Below, one piece after another: positions 1 to 9,564 of a stretch of 64,000 bases of DNA. The notes beneath the pieces were generated by a model, which did not search any database, was not told where the DNA came from, and was given only the letters and a program-made list of their open reading frames with translations. The first letter of the stretch is position 1. Every line of letters begins with the position of its first letter. Source of the DNA: Leptotrichia hongkongensis (lineage in GTDB: Bacteria; Fusobacteriota; Fusobacteriia; Fusobacteriales; Leptotrichiaceae); the NCBI RefSeq assembly GCF_007990635.1, contig NZ_AP019846.1, forward strand, positions 1,116,001-1,180,000, in the 5' to 3' direction. A program made the translations under genes and the position numbers.

Positions 1-897
1 GTAAAAGACACAAGTCTACTGCAGTAAATACTATAGAAGCATATTTTCGTTTGCATATTTTACCATTTTTTGATAAAATTGAAATAAATAAGATTACTCC
101 TTTTATGATTAGAGAATGGCAGAATGAGATGTTAGAAAAGAAATACAAAAACGGACAACTGTTTAGCGAAAATTCTAAATCTAATATTTATGCAGCATTG
201 AAAAGCATGTTTAACTGGGCTAGGAAATATCAAGGACTAGATGAAAATCCTTGTAAAAATATGGGATCTTTTGGAAGCAAAAAAAATCGTTCGGAAATGA
301 AAATTTGGTCTTTAAACGATTTTGAAAAGTTTGTCGAAGTTTTAGAGTTAAAAAATAAAGAGAAAAATGGAAAATATTCTGATTCTATTATTATGTTTAA
401 AATTTTGTTTTGGACCGGACTTAGAATTGGTGAACTTTTGGCTCTTTCTAAAAATGATGTTAATTTGGAAGAAAAATTTATTGACGTGAATAAAACTTTT
501 TCACGTATAAATAAAAAGGATTATATCACTACTCCAAAAACTCTAGGCTCTATAAGAAAAGTTTTGTTGCCAGAAACTCTTATTTCAGATTTACAATTAT
601 ATTTTTCTGAAACTTGAAACTTATGTTTCGTAATGACGATAATATGCTAGAATTTTTAATTTAAAAAGTTCGCAACTTAGATACATTCTAGAGAAATACA
701 GTTTACAAGCAAATTTGCCAAAAATACGCCTTCACGACTTTAGGCATTCTCACGCTTCGTATTTATTATTTATCCAAGCCGACATTACTGCTATCAGCAA
801 ACGACTAGGACACGATAATTTGCAAACTACTATAAATACATATTCTCATTTATATAAGGATGCGAACATTCAGTTAATGGAAAAATTGAACAAATAA
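1..897 (+). pseudogene. Tyrosine recombinase (phage/ICE-type integrase), 5' truncated by window and frameshifted
   Basis: Site-specific recombinase that would cut and rejoin DNA through a catalytic tyrosine. The frame is open from base 3 (before the apparent TTG at 51) so the gene begins outside the window. Visible parts are the SAM-like core-binding domain, the first catalytic Arg box (TGLRIGELLAL, about 410-450), and in another frame HDFRHSHASYLL (H-x-x-R) and LGHDNLQTTINTYSHLY ending in the nucleophile Tyr. The first frame stops at 615-617, a second frame reads LMFRNDDNMLEF to 662, and a third frame (from about 661) reads LRYILEKYSLQANLPKIRLHDFRH. Two one-base shifts therefore separate the halves. 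All catalytic residues survive, so this is either recent decay or sequencing error. It marks a present or former mobile element lying to the left. Confidence 0.85.
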
Positions 898-1308
898 TTT
901 CAAAAATTTATTTAAAAAATAGAACTTTTATAGAACTTTATAAATTTATAAAATATCATATGTTACATATTTTATAGTGTATTATAACAAAAATTCTATT
1001 TATGATTTACATAAATAGAAAATCTGAAAAAGCTAAATAAGCGATTTTAAGCAATAAAAAATCATCGACAATAAAAAGTATGGCTAACTTAATTTTAGGC
1101 TCTTATACGCTCTCTATTGCGATGATTTTTTCTTACATTGTATTCAATTTTCTGATTATACTAAATCCTGTTTAAATAACGAATTTATTATGAATTTTTT
1201 ATTTGCAAGTAATTGCATAAATGCCTTTCATTTTAAAAACGGTTAAGCATAATAATTTTTCATAAGTTGATATTTTTATTTTTATATCTGTAATGTATAT
1301 TTTTTCTT
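898..1308. other. Gene-free AT-rich stretch after the integrase
   Basis: No credible coding region. It holds a perfect 10-bp hairpin just after the integrase (arms 947-956 and 967-976), a larger inverted repeat at 1056-1131 listed separately, and at about 1157-1205 a stretch resembling the intergenic repeat seen near 19170 (core reading ATACTAAA followed by a TTTAAATAA-like segment and GAATTTATTA). No tRNA or obvious attachment core was recognised. Confidence 0.4.
1056..1131. repeat. Long-loop inverted repeat near the broken integrase
   Basis: A 12-bp arm AAAAAATCATCG at 1056-1067 is repeated inverted as CGATGATTTTTT at 1120-1131, with a 52-nt interior. Read on the plus strand it could be a small structured RNA ending in a U tract, or the ends of a short element. 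No family recognised. Confidence 0.45.
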
Positions 1309-1638
1309 TCAAAAATTTATATCTTTTGCCATAAAGGCCGTTAATACAAACCTTAAATTTTTTACATTTTTATGTTGGGAAATTACTACAAAATAATTCA
1401 ATTTTTCAATTTTTTTTTGATAAAAATGCTCTTTTCGAGATTTTGACTGTTTTGTTACAAAATCTGGATTTCCAAGTACTTCTTTTATTATTTCCAGTGA
1501 GATTTCAGGATGTTTTGGAAAAATATGTTCTTCAAACTGATTTTTGCTCATCACTACTTTTTGATGCAATTTAGCTTTAAATTCGTAAACTTCTATTCGT
1601 TTACCTGTCTTTGTATATCTAATTTTTTCCTGTATCAT
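1309..1638 (-). CDS. PBECR-type (barnase/EndoU/RelE-like) putative nuclease domain protein
   Basis: 109-residue protein. The C-terminal two thirds carry the pattern HIFPKHPEIS ... IIKEVLGNPDFV ... FVLTAFMAKD, typical of the phage-barnase-EndoU-colicin-RelE (PBECR) group of small RNase-like domains found as phage, toxin and mobile-element effectors. The assignment is by motif resemblance, not by catalytic proof. The ATG lies 2 bp after the murJ stop and its Shine-Dalgarno AGAGGA is formed by the last codons of murJ, so translation is probably coupled to murJ. No antitoxin or immunity gene is visible next to it. It could instead be a regulatory RNA-binding relative of the fold. Confidence 0.6.
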   Translation of the reverse strand: MIQEKIRYTKTGKRIEVYEFKAKLHQKVVMSKNQFEEHIFPKHPEISLEIIKEVLGNPDFVTKQSKSRKEHFYQKKIEKLNYFVVISQHKNVKNLRFVLTAFMAKDINF

Positions 1639-1640
1639 AC

Positions 1641-3155
1641 TTATCCTCTATTTAAAACTCTTTTTAGCATTTTTTCGATTAAATCTTTTCTAAAAATTGA
1701 AATCAAGATAGACCATATTAGAAGATAAATTACAGCAAATGCTGTTAAATTAATTGCAATGCTAAATCTTCCTATTATGTTCAGTCTTATCATTTTAGAA
1801 ACATAAAATGAAACGCCTGATGTAGCAAATGTAACTATAAGTATTACAAAATATTTAAATGTTCGTAACTTCACGTATCGTCTTGTTAATGATGTATATA
1901 GTATAAGGAAATTTACCATTGCTGCAAATGATGTTGCAAACGTAAGTCCAACATGTCGGTATTGTTTATATAGCAGCCAGTCTAAAAGAATATTAATTCC
2001 AATTCCTGTAAATGAAGAAATTACTGGCAAAGTTCTATCCTTGAACACATAATGGCTTCTTGTAAGAAGGTGTATTGTTGAGAAAAATAATAGCCCGATT
2101 GCATAAAATTGCAATGTTTCAGATGTTATTACTACACTTTTTTCACTAAAATGCCCTCTTTTGTAAATTAATGTCACAATTTCCTGTGCATAACCAAATA
2201 GTACAACTGAAGAAGGAACAATTAAGAATGCTAACATATATAATCCCTGATGAACTACTCTTCTTACTGTTTTTATATTATTTTTTACTACAGCCTTTGA
2301 TAATGTAGGAAATATCACTACTGCCAACGAAATAGCAAAAACTCCTATTGGCAATAAATATAGCCGGCTTGCATAATTTAAGGCACTGGCTGTTCCTGCA
2401 GGCAACATTGTGGCAAAACGGTTGTCTATAATTTCGTTTATTTGATATCCAAAAATACCTATTAATGTTGGAATCATTAATTTAAACATTTCTATAACAT
2501 ATTCATCTTTTAAGTTAAATGTAAATTTATACGTTTTCATTATTTGAAAAAATTGCGGAAGCATCATAGCAAGCTGAAAAACTCCTGACAGTAAATAAGC
2601 TATCCCTAATCCATAAATTCCCATCTTATTTTTTAAAAGAAGTGTTCCAATTATAATTGTTAGATTAAAAACAATTCCCATTGATGCTGCTACTGCAAAC
2701 TTTTTATAATTATTTAATAACGATGATACTACTCCAGAAAGTGCAATAAATAAAAAATAAAAAGCAACTATTTTTAAAAGCATATTAGCTGTTTCAAATC
2801 GTTCAGGATCTGCAAATCCTGTTGTTATTTTTAAAATTTGTCTTGAAAACAAAATCATTAATATTGACATTGTTGATGTAAATGCAACTATTAAATTTAA
2901 TACTGAAAAGACAAATTCATCCGTCCTCTCTTTTCCTTGTTCTTCAATCCCACGATTATAAATTGGGATAAAAACTGTACCAAGAGATCCTTCACCAAAT
3001 AATGTTGTAAAGAAATTTGGGATCTTTGTGGCACTAAAATATGCATCTGTCATTCCTGTTGCACCAAACACGCTTCCGATAATCATTTCACGAACAAGTC
3101 CTAAAATACGGCTTAGCATATTTATAATCATTACTATAAAACTAGATTTAAACAT
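1641..3155 (-). CDS. murJ: Lipid II flippase MurJ (MviN family)
   Basis: 504 residues, the usual length for MurJ, an inner-membrane transporter of the MOP exporter superfamily that moves lipid II across the membrane for peptidoglycan synthesis. About 14 hydrophobic segments are visible. The N-terminal signature SRILGLVREMIIGSVFGA followed by TDAYFSATKIPNFF is diagnostic, including the conserved Arg residues of the substrate cavity. The start codon overlaps the scpA stop by one base (TAATG), indicating translational coupling in a ribF-scpA-murJ operon, with the small PBECR-like gene as last member. Confidence 0.95.
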   Translation of the reverse strand: MFKSSFIVMIINMLSRILGLVREMIIGSVFGATGMTDAYFSATKIPNFFTTLFGEGSLGTVFIPIYNRGIEEQGKERTDEFVFSVLNLIVAFTSTMSILMILFSRQILKITTGFADPERFETANMLLKIVAFYFLFIALSGVVSSLLNNYKKFAVAASMGIVFNLTIIIGTLLLKNKMGIYGLGIAYLLSGVFQLAMMLPQFFQIMKTYKFTFNLKDEYVIEMFKLMIPTLIGIFGYQINEIIDNRFATMLPAGTASALNYASRLYLLPIGVFAISLAVVIFPTLSKAVVKNNIKTVRRVVHQGLYMLAFLIVPSSVVLFGYAQEIVTLIYKRGHFSEKSVVITSETLQFYAIGLLFFSTIHLLTRSHYVFKDRTLPVISSFTGIGINILLDWLLYKQYRHVGLTFATSFAAMVNFLILYTSLTRRYVKLRTFKYFVILIVTFATSGVSFYVSKMIRLNIIGRFSIAINLTAFAVIYLLIWSILISIFRKDLIEKMLKRVLNRG

Positions 3156-3889
3156 TAATTAATTTCCTTTCTTGAATTTTGCATTGACTTAATAAAAAAG
3201 TTTTTTTCTTCGACAATTATGTCAATTTCTCCATTTTTAAACATATCTAGAATACAAAGAAATAAGGTTACTATTCTAGATTTTGAAAATTTATTCCTTA
3301 ACAGTTGATTAAACTGCACTTTTTTATCATTTTTTATAATATCAGAAACTTCATTATAAGCATCTTCTGCTGAATAACTGTCTTCTTCCAAATTTAAAAT
3401 CATTCTATTTTGAGAATCATTTTTTTCTCTTAGCCTTGTATTGACCAAGTTTTTTAAACTTTTAAATAAATTATCTAAATTTAGGCTTGAGATATCATAT
3501 TCTATTATTTCATTTCCCATACTTTCAGTACCTGTTCTTGTATATGGAATATTGTATTCATTTTCATGTTTTGAAAATAATTCTGAAATCTCTTTGAATA
3601 ATTGATATTCTATTATTTTTTTCTCTAAATTTTCAATTTTTTCTAATTTTTTGTCCCTATTTAATACTGAATAAGCCTTAATTTCGATTAAATCAGTCGC
3701 CATTATCAAAAATTCAACTTTTATTTTTAGATTTAACTCTTTTTGAGCATGAATATATCCTAAATAATCATCTATTATTTGTGAAATATTTATTTCATTA
3801 ATGTCCATTTTCTTTTTTTCAATTAAATGAATAAGTAAATCTAAAGGACCTTCAAAATTATCAATCTTAATTTGTATTATATTTTCCAT
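3155..3889 (-). CDS. scpA: Segregation and condensation protein A (kleisin)
   Basis: 244 residues. ScpA is the kleisin subunit that bridges the SMC heads with ScpB in the bacterial condensin and supports chromosome segregation. The N-terminus IDNFEGPLDLLIHLIEKKK is the family signature, followed by ISQIIDDYLGYI; the C-terminal winged-helix region (about 190-240, SKSRIVTLFLCILDMFKNG) is also present. It lies 7 bp after ribF and shares one base with murJ. No scpB is found next to it in the window. Confidence 0.93.
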   Translation of the reverse strand: MENIIQIKIDNFEGPLDLLIHLIEKKKMDINEINISQIIDDYLGYIHAQKELNLKIKVEFLIMATDLIEIKAYSVLNRDKKLEKIENLEKKIIEYQLFKEISELFSKHENEYNIPYTRTGTESMGNEIIEYDISSLNLDNLFKSLKNLVNTRLREKNDSQNRMILNLEEDSYSAEDAYNEVSDIIKNDKKVQFNQLLRNKFSKSRIVTLFLCILDMFKNGEIDIIVEEKNFFIKSMQNSRKEIN

Positions 3890-3896
3890 ATTTTAC

Positions 3897-4898
3897 CTAT
3901 TTTTCTTTTTGATATTTTTTACGCCAATACGAGATTTTATTTTTCCAGTAATCTACATCATTTCCAATCTGTTCTTTTAATTCATCTACAGAATTAAACT
4001 TTTTCTCACTTCTAATATTTTCCAAAACTTCAATGAGAATTATTTTCCCATATATGTCCTTTGAAAAATCAAAAATATTTGTTTCAACGCTTAATATACC
4101 AATATCTACCGTTGGGTTTCTACCAATATTCATTACCCCATTATAAATTTTCTCATCGTCTTCAATATGAACTTTTACTCCATAGACTCCAAATTCTGGA
4201 TAAATTTTGTTCTCAAATCGTAAATTTGCTGTAGGAAAGCCCAGCACACGTCCCAGCTGTTTACCATAAACAACTTCTCCAAGAATAATAAAATTATGTC
4301 CAAGAAGTTCTCTAACTTTTTCAAAATTTCCTTCTTTAATATAATTCCTAACTCTTGTACTGCTTATTATTTCTTTATTCTCATCTCGCACAGGTTCCTG
4401 AACATTAAGCTTTATATTTTTTTCTTTTAGAAGTTTTTCAAGTGTACTTACATCTCCAGATTTTTCTTTTCCGAAAGTAAAGTTAAACCCACAATAAACT
4501 TCTTTAGCATTTAAAGTATCCACAAGTACTTTTTCTACAAACTCTTTCGGTGTATAATTCCTAACTTTTTCAAATTGCTCCAGATAAAGATAATCAATTC
4601 CATTTTCATTCAATAAATATGCTTTTTCAGAACAAGTTGTTATTTTAGTCTGTTTATTTTTCGGATATTCATTAAATGTATAGACAATTGATTTTAAATT
4701 CTCTTCTTTAGCTTTATTTACAGATTTTTTTAAAATTATCTGATGCCCCTTGTGAACACCGTCAAAATTTCCCAAAATTACAATATTTTTATTTTGTTTT
4801 ATTTCTTTAAGATTTTTACTATAATCAGGAATCTCTATATCATTATGATATTCGATAATATCCTTTATTTCCGCTGAATTCTCTACAATGAATTTCAT
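3897..4898 (-). CDS. ribF: Bifunctional riboflavin kinase / FAD synthetase
   Basis: About 333 residues. Converts riboflavin to FMN and then FAD. The N-terminal adenylyltransferase domain shows GNFDGVHKGHQ (HxGH-type nucleotidyl transfer motif), GFNFTFGKEKSGD and STRVRNYIKEG; the C-terminal kinase domain shows VVYGKQLGRVLGFPTANL. A TTG codon precedes the ATG; I chose ATG at 4898 because an AAGGA Shine-Dalgarno lies about 10 bases upstream of it. First gene of the ribF-scpA-murJ operon. No FMN riboswitch was recognised upstream. Confidence 0.94.
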   Translation of the reverse strand: MKFIVENSAEIKDIIEYHNDIEIPDYSKNLKEIKQNKNIVILGNFDGVHKGHQIILKKSVNKAKEENLKSIVYTFNEYPKNKQTKITTCSEKAYLLNENGIDYLYLEQFEKVRNYTPKEFVEKVLVDTLNAKEVYCGFNFTFGKEKSGDVSTLEKLLKEKNIKLNVQEPVRDENKEIISSTRVRNYIKEGNFEKVRELLGHNFIILGEVVYGKQLGRVLGFPTANLRFENKIYPEFGVYGVKVHIEDDEKIYNGVMNIGRNPTVDIGILSVETNIFDFSKDIYGKIILIEVLENIRSEKKFNSVDELKEQIGNDVDYWKNKISYWRKKYQKEK

Positions 4899-5023
4899 CA
4901 AACTTCATTCCTTTTTTATTTAATTTATCTCTGCTTATTAGATTTTATCACAATTTTATTTTAATGTATAGTATAAATGGAAAAATTGTTTAACTTGAAA
5001 ATTATATAACAGAAAAAACACAT

Positions 5024-5065
5024 AAAAATAGCCATAAACTCATATGTTAAACGAATTTATGACTA
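5024..5065 (-). terminator. Rho-independent terminator of the bactofilin gene
   Basis: On the minus strand, arms TAGTCATAAA and TTTATGGCTA (plus-strand 5056-5065 and 5029-5038) pair with one wobble and are followed by a short U tract (plus 5024-5028). It sits 25 bp after the bactofilin stop. Confidence 0.6.
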
Positions 5066-5089
5066 AACTTGTATTTAAATTACAAATCT

Positions 5090-5608
5090 TTATAATTGAA
5101 TATTTTCTTTATTTTCATTTGCTTTTATTTCTGGCTCTTTAGGCTTCTTTTCTTCTTTTTCTTTTTTTGCTTTAGCATCTTCTTCTTTTATAAGAGCTAT
5201 TTTAATTTTTTTTCTTCCTTCGAATATTCCACCTTCTTGTATTACAAATACAGCTGAAGTTATTGTAGCATAAACCTTACCTGTACCTCCTATTTCAACT
5301 TTATCTGCTATAATTTCTCCAGAAACTTCTCCATCTACAACTACTGTTTCGGCAGTAATGTTTCCTTTTACCTGCCCTGTCTTTCCAACGTGAACAAGTT
5401 TATTTCCTTTAATATCTCCATTTAAAACTCCTTCCATTTTAAATACAGAATTTGATTCGATAGTACCTGTTATAGTTGTCTCCATTGAAATTGTGCTGAT
5501 ACCATTTACGTTTTCGTCATTGTTTGCAGAAAATTGTCTGCTAAGTCTGTCTTCGCTTTCTCTTCTTTCTCTCGACTTTTTATCATTGTTGCTAGAAAAT
5601 AGTGCCAT
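5090..5608 (-). CDS. Bactofilin (polymer-forming cytoskeletal protein)
   Basis: 172 residues. Central bactofilin (formerly DUF583) beta-helix from about residue 40 to 135, seen as short repeating Gly/Val turns (TTITGTIESNSVFKMEG, GDIKGNKLVHVGKTGQ, GNITAETVVVDGEVSG). Bactofilins assemble nucleotide-independent filaments that scaffold wall-modifying enzymes. The Ser/Arg-rich N-terminus (1-35) and the Lys/Glu-rich tail (140-172) are disordered, as usual in the family. An M15-type peptidase gene, a common functional partner class of bactofilins, lies two genes upstream, but an operon is not shown. Confidence 0.9.
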   Translation of the reverse strand: MALFSSNNDKKSRERRESEDRLSRQFSANNDENVNGISTISMETTITGTIESNSVFKMEGVLNGDIKGNKLVHVGKTGQVKGNITAETVVVDGEVSGEIIADKVEIGGTGKVYATITSAVFVIQEGGIFEGRKKIKIALIKEEDAKAKKEKEEKKPKEPEIKANENKENIQL

Positions 5609-5679
5609 TTTTGATTCCTTTCTTAAAAAAATATTAAATTTTTGTATTATAAAATTATAAATAGATTCTTTATAATGTT

Positions 5680-5708
5680 ATTGTACTACATTTTATCTAA
5701 TTTTTCAA
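5680..5708 (-). promoter_or_regulatory. Sigma-70-type promoter of the bactofilin gene
   Basis: On the minus strand a -35 box TTGAAA (plus 5703-5708) and a -10 box TACAAT (plus 5680-5685) are separated by 17 bases, leaving a leader of about 65 bases before the bactofilin ATG. Confidence 0.5.
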
Positions 5709-5778
5709 ATATTTTTTTAATATTATTTTTCAAAACTTAAAATATAATAATCGTTCTATAGCTAGATTTTCTATTTAA

Positions 5779-7294
5779 TTAATTTTGAAAAATATTTAAA
5801 ATACATTTTGAAATATTTTCAATAATATGTGAAGCATTAACAATATACTGATTTTTCACCAATTCATCTGCAATTTTACCATGTAAATATGCTCCAATTC
5901 CAGCAGACTTTATTAAATCGTATTTTTGTCCCGCAAGCGAACAGATAATTCCTGTTAAGCAATCTCCCATTCCACCATTTGCCATATGTGAATTTCCTGT
6001 ACTATTTGCAAAAAGCTCTTCTCCATTTGTAATAATGGTATTTTTACCTTTTAATAGCAAAATTATCTCGTATTTTTTTGCAAAATTTTTTGTTATTTCA
6101 AATCGATTTTTATTAATTTCATCTGTCGAAAATCCTGTCAGTCGTGAAAATTCAACCAAATGTGGTGTCAAAATGCTTCTATTTCTTATTTTTTCAAAAA
6201 GTTCCCTGTTTTCTGACAGCAAATTTAAAGCGTCTGCATCTAATATCAGTTTTATTGTATTCCCTTTATTGTTTTTCTTAATACTGATCAATTTTTCAAA
6301 AATTAAAAATGCTTGCTCACTTTTTCCAATTCCTGGCCCAATTGCAATTACATCGCTGTTTAAGATTTCATTTTCTAATTTTTCGAGATTTTCATTTATA
6401 TTATCAAAATTAATTGGAAAACTCATAGCTTCTGGCACAAATACATTTAATGAAAAGTTATTTTTATCAGTAATTACAGTAGTTAGTCCTGCTCCTGTTC
6501 TCACACACGATTTTGCAACTATATTTCCTGCACCATAAAATCCACTGCTTCCAGCAAAAATCAATACTTTTCCAAAATCTCCCTTATGGGAATCTTCATT
6601 TCTTTTTATACGAAAACTCTTTATTATGTCAGGTGTTAAATAATACTCTTTGACTAAATGATTAATACTAGTTTCGTTCAATCCAATATTTTCAATAATG
6701 ATTTTTCCTAAAAAATCTTTTATTTTTGAATTTAAAAATCCTTTTTTGTAAGTGACAAATGAAATTGTAATATCTGCTTTGACTGAAATTCCCATAATTT
6801 CACCAGTATCGCCATTAATTCCAGAGGGAATATCAATTGAATAAACTTTTTTATTATTGCTTGCTGTATTGATTTTTTGAATGATTTCCTGATAAATTCC
6901 TTTTATTTCTGAATTTAATCCTGTTCCAAAAATTCCTTCAATAACAACATTACATTCAAAAAACAATTTATCCAATTCTTCTATTTTATAAAATATCTTA
7001 ATTCCCATATTCTTACAAATTTCATAATTTATCATACAATCATTACTCATATTTTCATTGCTAATACAAAAATTTTAACATTTTTCCCTTTGAAAATAAC
7101 TGGCGTGCAATTGCATAACCATCTCCGCCATTATTGCCTTTACCACAAATAATAAGAAAATTATCTTCATTTTCATCAATATGTTTTACAAATGAAATTG
7201 CAGCATTTTCCATAAGCACGATACTTGGAATTTTCAAATTATTTATAGCAAAATTATCAATCTTTCTCGTAGTTTCATTTCCACCAAGCAACAT
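5779..7294 (-). pseudogene. nnr: Bifunctional NAD(P)H-hydrate repair enzyme (epimerase NnrE + dehydratase NnrD), split by two frameshifts
   Basis: Repairs hydrated NADH and NADPH: the N-terminal part epimerises NAD(P)HX, the C-terminal kinase-fold part dehydrates it with ADP. Fragment 7061-7294 has the epimerase start (IPSIVLMENAA, ICGKGNNGGDGYAIARQL). Fragment 5779-7050 continues the epimerase (SIDIPSGINGDTGE) and contains the whole dehydratase (FAGSSGFYGAGN, AIGPGIGKSE, NGGMGDCLTG). The gap reads through as KGKNVKIFVLAMKNMSNDC if one A is added in the run at about 7081-7085 and another at about 7052. Each shift lies in a short A/T run, so sequencing error is as likely as decay. The ATG at 7050 is an internal codon, not a real start. 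Confidence 0.88.
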
Positions 7295-7329
7295 TTTTCT
7301 CGCCTCTTTTTATTCTGTATTTATTTAAA

Positions 7330-7962
7330 TTACATTTCTGCAAAGCCAAAATGCATATAATCTCGTGTTCTAAAGTTCGCTCCCCATATCCAGCCTCTTT
7401 TTGTAAATGCTCTCACTACATCGCCATCAGGTTTTATAGAATATGGGTTACTTCCTGGTTGCCAGCTTTTTCCGACAATAGCCTTTCCGTTGCTGTTTAC
7501 CTGTGGATTTTCTTCAGGATTTAAGTCTATCGCCCGCCCTGTGCTGTGCAAACTTTTAAAACTTCCTCTCCATGAATAGCCAATTAAGTTTTTTATTGGA
7601 AATTTCTCTTTTCCTTTATGTATTTCATGAAAAATTTCCTTTACATCATTAGCAAGTACGTCCAAAATCTGAAATCTTTCTGTATCAGACACCTTTTTCC
7701 CGTCTTTTAATCTCCAGACAGGAACTTCCACCCAAACTAGTCTTGACTCAGCTTCTGCTCTTGTAGAAACATCTTTTATCCTATCTTTGACTTTTTGCTT
7801 TAATTCAAAATCTGGATCAGGATTTTCAATTTTCTGCTTTGGCTTGAAAGAATATAAGTTTTCGTAAATGCTGCTTGCTGTACTTAAAGTTGCTGTAGAA
7901 AGAATTAGTGCAATTACGGTTACAAGGCCTCTTCCATTTTTTTTTAAATTTATTTTATTCAT
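7330..7962 (-). CDS. Secreted M15-family peptidase (VanY/endolysin-like peptidoglycan peptidase)
   Basis: 210 residues. An N-terminal signal sequence (about residues 12-30, hydrophobic run VTVIALILSTATLS) precedes the domain. The zinc-peptidase core is visible as SLHSTGRAIDLNP (first His and Asp ligands) and RDYMHFGF (last His ligand), the pattern of M15C-type L-Ala-D-Glu or D,D-peptidases that trim peptidoglycan. The family acts in the periplasm. It is followed after 36 bp by the nnr gene on the same strand. Confidence 0.85.
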   Translation of the reverse strand: MNKINLKKNGRGLVTVIALILSTATLSTASSIYENLYSFKPKQKIENPDPDFELKQKVKDRIKDVSTRAEAESRLVWVEVPVWRLKDGKKVSDTERFQILDVLANDVKEIFHEIHKGKEKFPIKNLIGYSWRGSFKSLHSTGRAIDLNPEENPQVNSNGKAIVGKSWQPGSNPYSIKPDGDVVRAFTKRGWIWGANFRTRDYMHFGFAEM

Positions 7963-8066
7963 TAATTCAACTCCTTGATCTTTATTTATACTAGATTTAT
8001 TTAAACAACTAATTTATATATTTTTTAATTTATTAAATTAATAGTGTTGGATTAATTTCAACTAGA

Positions 8067-9257
8067 CTATATTGTAGGAATTATAATTTCAACACGACGA
8101 TTTTTTTGTTTGCCCTCTGGCGTATTATTTGAAGCTATCGGCTTACTTTCACCGTATCCATGCGTTGTAATATTTGCGTTTACCCCTTGAGAAGCTAAAA
8201 AGGCTTTAACAGAGTTAGCACGATTTTCTGAAAGTACTTTATTATGTTCGTCACTTGCATCAGAGTCTGTATGCCCATCTACTTCAAAAGATTTTATATT
8301 TGCTTCCTTTAATATAACTGCAAGGTTTTTAAGAATTTCTTCTGCTTTAGGACGAAGATTGTATTTGTCTACATCAAAAAAGACTCCAGAATCTAAAGTT
8401 ATTAAAAGGCTATTAGCTTCTATGCTAGGAACAGCTGGAACCATTTTTAATTTTTGAAATCTTGCTGGTTTTCCAACAGGTTTTGCTGCCACTTCAGTCG
8501 TTTTTCCATTATATGTTATTGTTGCTTTTCCTTTTCCATCATTTTCAATTAAAAGGTTTTTAGATTTGTCATGATATTTTCCGCTACCATCATTATTATT
8601 TTCTATTATTAAATTTGGACTATTATAAATAGTATCTTCATCACTTACAACTATACTTATTTCATTATTTTCATCTTTATACATTCCCAAACCATTAGCA
8701 TCAACTTGTAAAGAAATTTTATTTTTATTGTCAACGTATTGTCCTGCTCCATTATTGTCTACTTGAAGATTAACTTCTGTAACATTATTTGTATATTGTC
8801 CTGCTCCTGTTTCATCTCTTTGAATGGTTACTTTTTCATCAGTATATTGTCCTGCTCCATTTCCATCAGTTTGAACAACTTTATTCTCATCGCTAAATTG
8901 CCCAGCTCCATTTTGACCAATCTGCATTGAATAATTCCCACCAATTATATTACTATTTTCGACCTTGACAGGTGTAATTGTAATTCCTGGAACTGAAGAA
9001 ATCTTTTTCGTCATATTCAAAGTAATTTTTGCTCCTGGATTTTCTGTTACAGAAAGATTAGGCATTTCGGGTAGCGAAATAACTGGAATTTCTCCTAAAG
9101 CATACCCTGGTACTAATATTTCATCATTACCAGCTTTTAAATTTTGATTTATTTGAGTATTATTATTCTTGTTGTCAGATTTTTTTGAACAGGCATTTAT
9201 ACAAAAAACTAACCCTAAAATTCCCATTCCAATAATTATATCTCTTCTTTTTTTCAT
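8067..9257 (-). CDS. OmpA-family lipoprotein with NGAGQY repeats
   Basis: About 396 residues. The lipobox INAC gives a lipidated Cys near residue 22. Residues about 110-240 contain five to six imperfect 20-residue repeats built on NGAGQYTD (variants NGAGQFSD, TGAGQYTN, NGAGQYVD, NGLGMYKD), each beginning with a short strand such as KVVQTDG. The C-terminal 110 residues form an OmpA peptidoglycan-binding domain (FFDVDKYNLRP, FEVDGHTDSDASDEHN, LSENRANSVKAFL, NRRVEI). An earlier ATG at 9269 lies inside the Shine-Dalgarno GGAGG, so I take ATG 9257. It likely anchors the outer membrane to the wall. Confidence 0.9.
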   Translation of the reverse strand: MKKRRDIIIGMGILGLVFCINACSKKSDNKNNNTQINQNLKAGNDEILVPGYALGEIPVISLPEMPNLSVTENPGAKITLNMTKKISSVPGITITPVKVENSNIIGGNYSMQIGQNGAGQFSDENKVVQTDGNGAGQYTDEKVTIQRDETGAGQYTNNVTEVNLQVDNNGAGQYVDNKNKISLQVDANGLGMYKDENNEISIVVSDEDTIYNSPNLIIENNNDGSGKYHDKSKNLLIENDGKGKATITYNGKTTEVAAKPVGKPARFQKLKMVPAVPSIEANSLLITLDSGVFFDVDKYNLRPKAEEILKNLAVILKEANIKSFEVDGHTDSDASDEHNKVLSENRANSVKAFLASQGVNANITTHGYGESKPIASNNTPEGKQKNRRVEIIIPTI

Positions 9258-9564
9258 AAAAACCTCCACATTTAATAAATACTTACTTTATTAAAACACA
9301 TGGAAGTTTATTTGCTATTTATTTAATCTTTGAAATATATAAAAGTTTATATTGAAATATGCGTAATATCTAAAATTATTTTATGATATTTTATTATTTC
9401 GAGAAATAAATTTATTTTATATTCCTTTTTAAGAACTCACTTCTTTTAACTATCATAAAGTATATCAAAAAAGAAAAATAGTCAATTTTTTGTTTTCTAT
9501 TCAAAAACTTTTTATATTTTATAATTTTTATTCTTGAATAGAAAAATTTTTAAATTTAAAAATG
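9258..9564. other. Gene-free stretch upstream of the OmpA lipoprotein
   Basis: Very AT-rich; presumably contains the promoter of the OmpA-lipoprotein gene and the end of the methyltransferase transcript. I see no convincing hairpin or coding potential. Confidence 0.3.

Noticed and set aside
8730-8930. Periodic repeats in the OmpA lipoprotein gene as a CRISPR-like array
   Set aside because: The 57-60 base period is in frame with the 20-residue NGAGQY repeats, the units are imperfect, and no cas genes are near.
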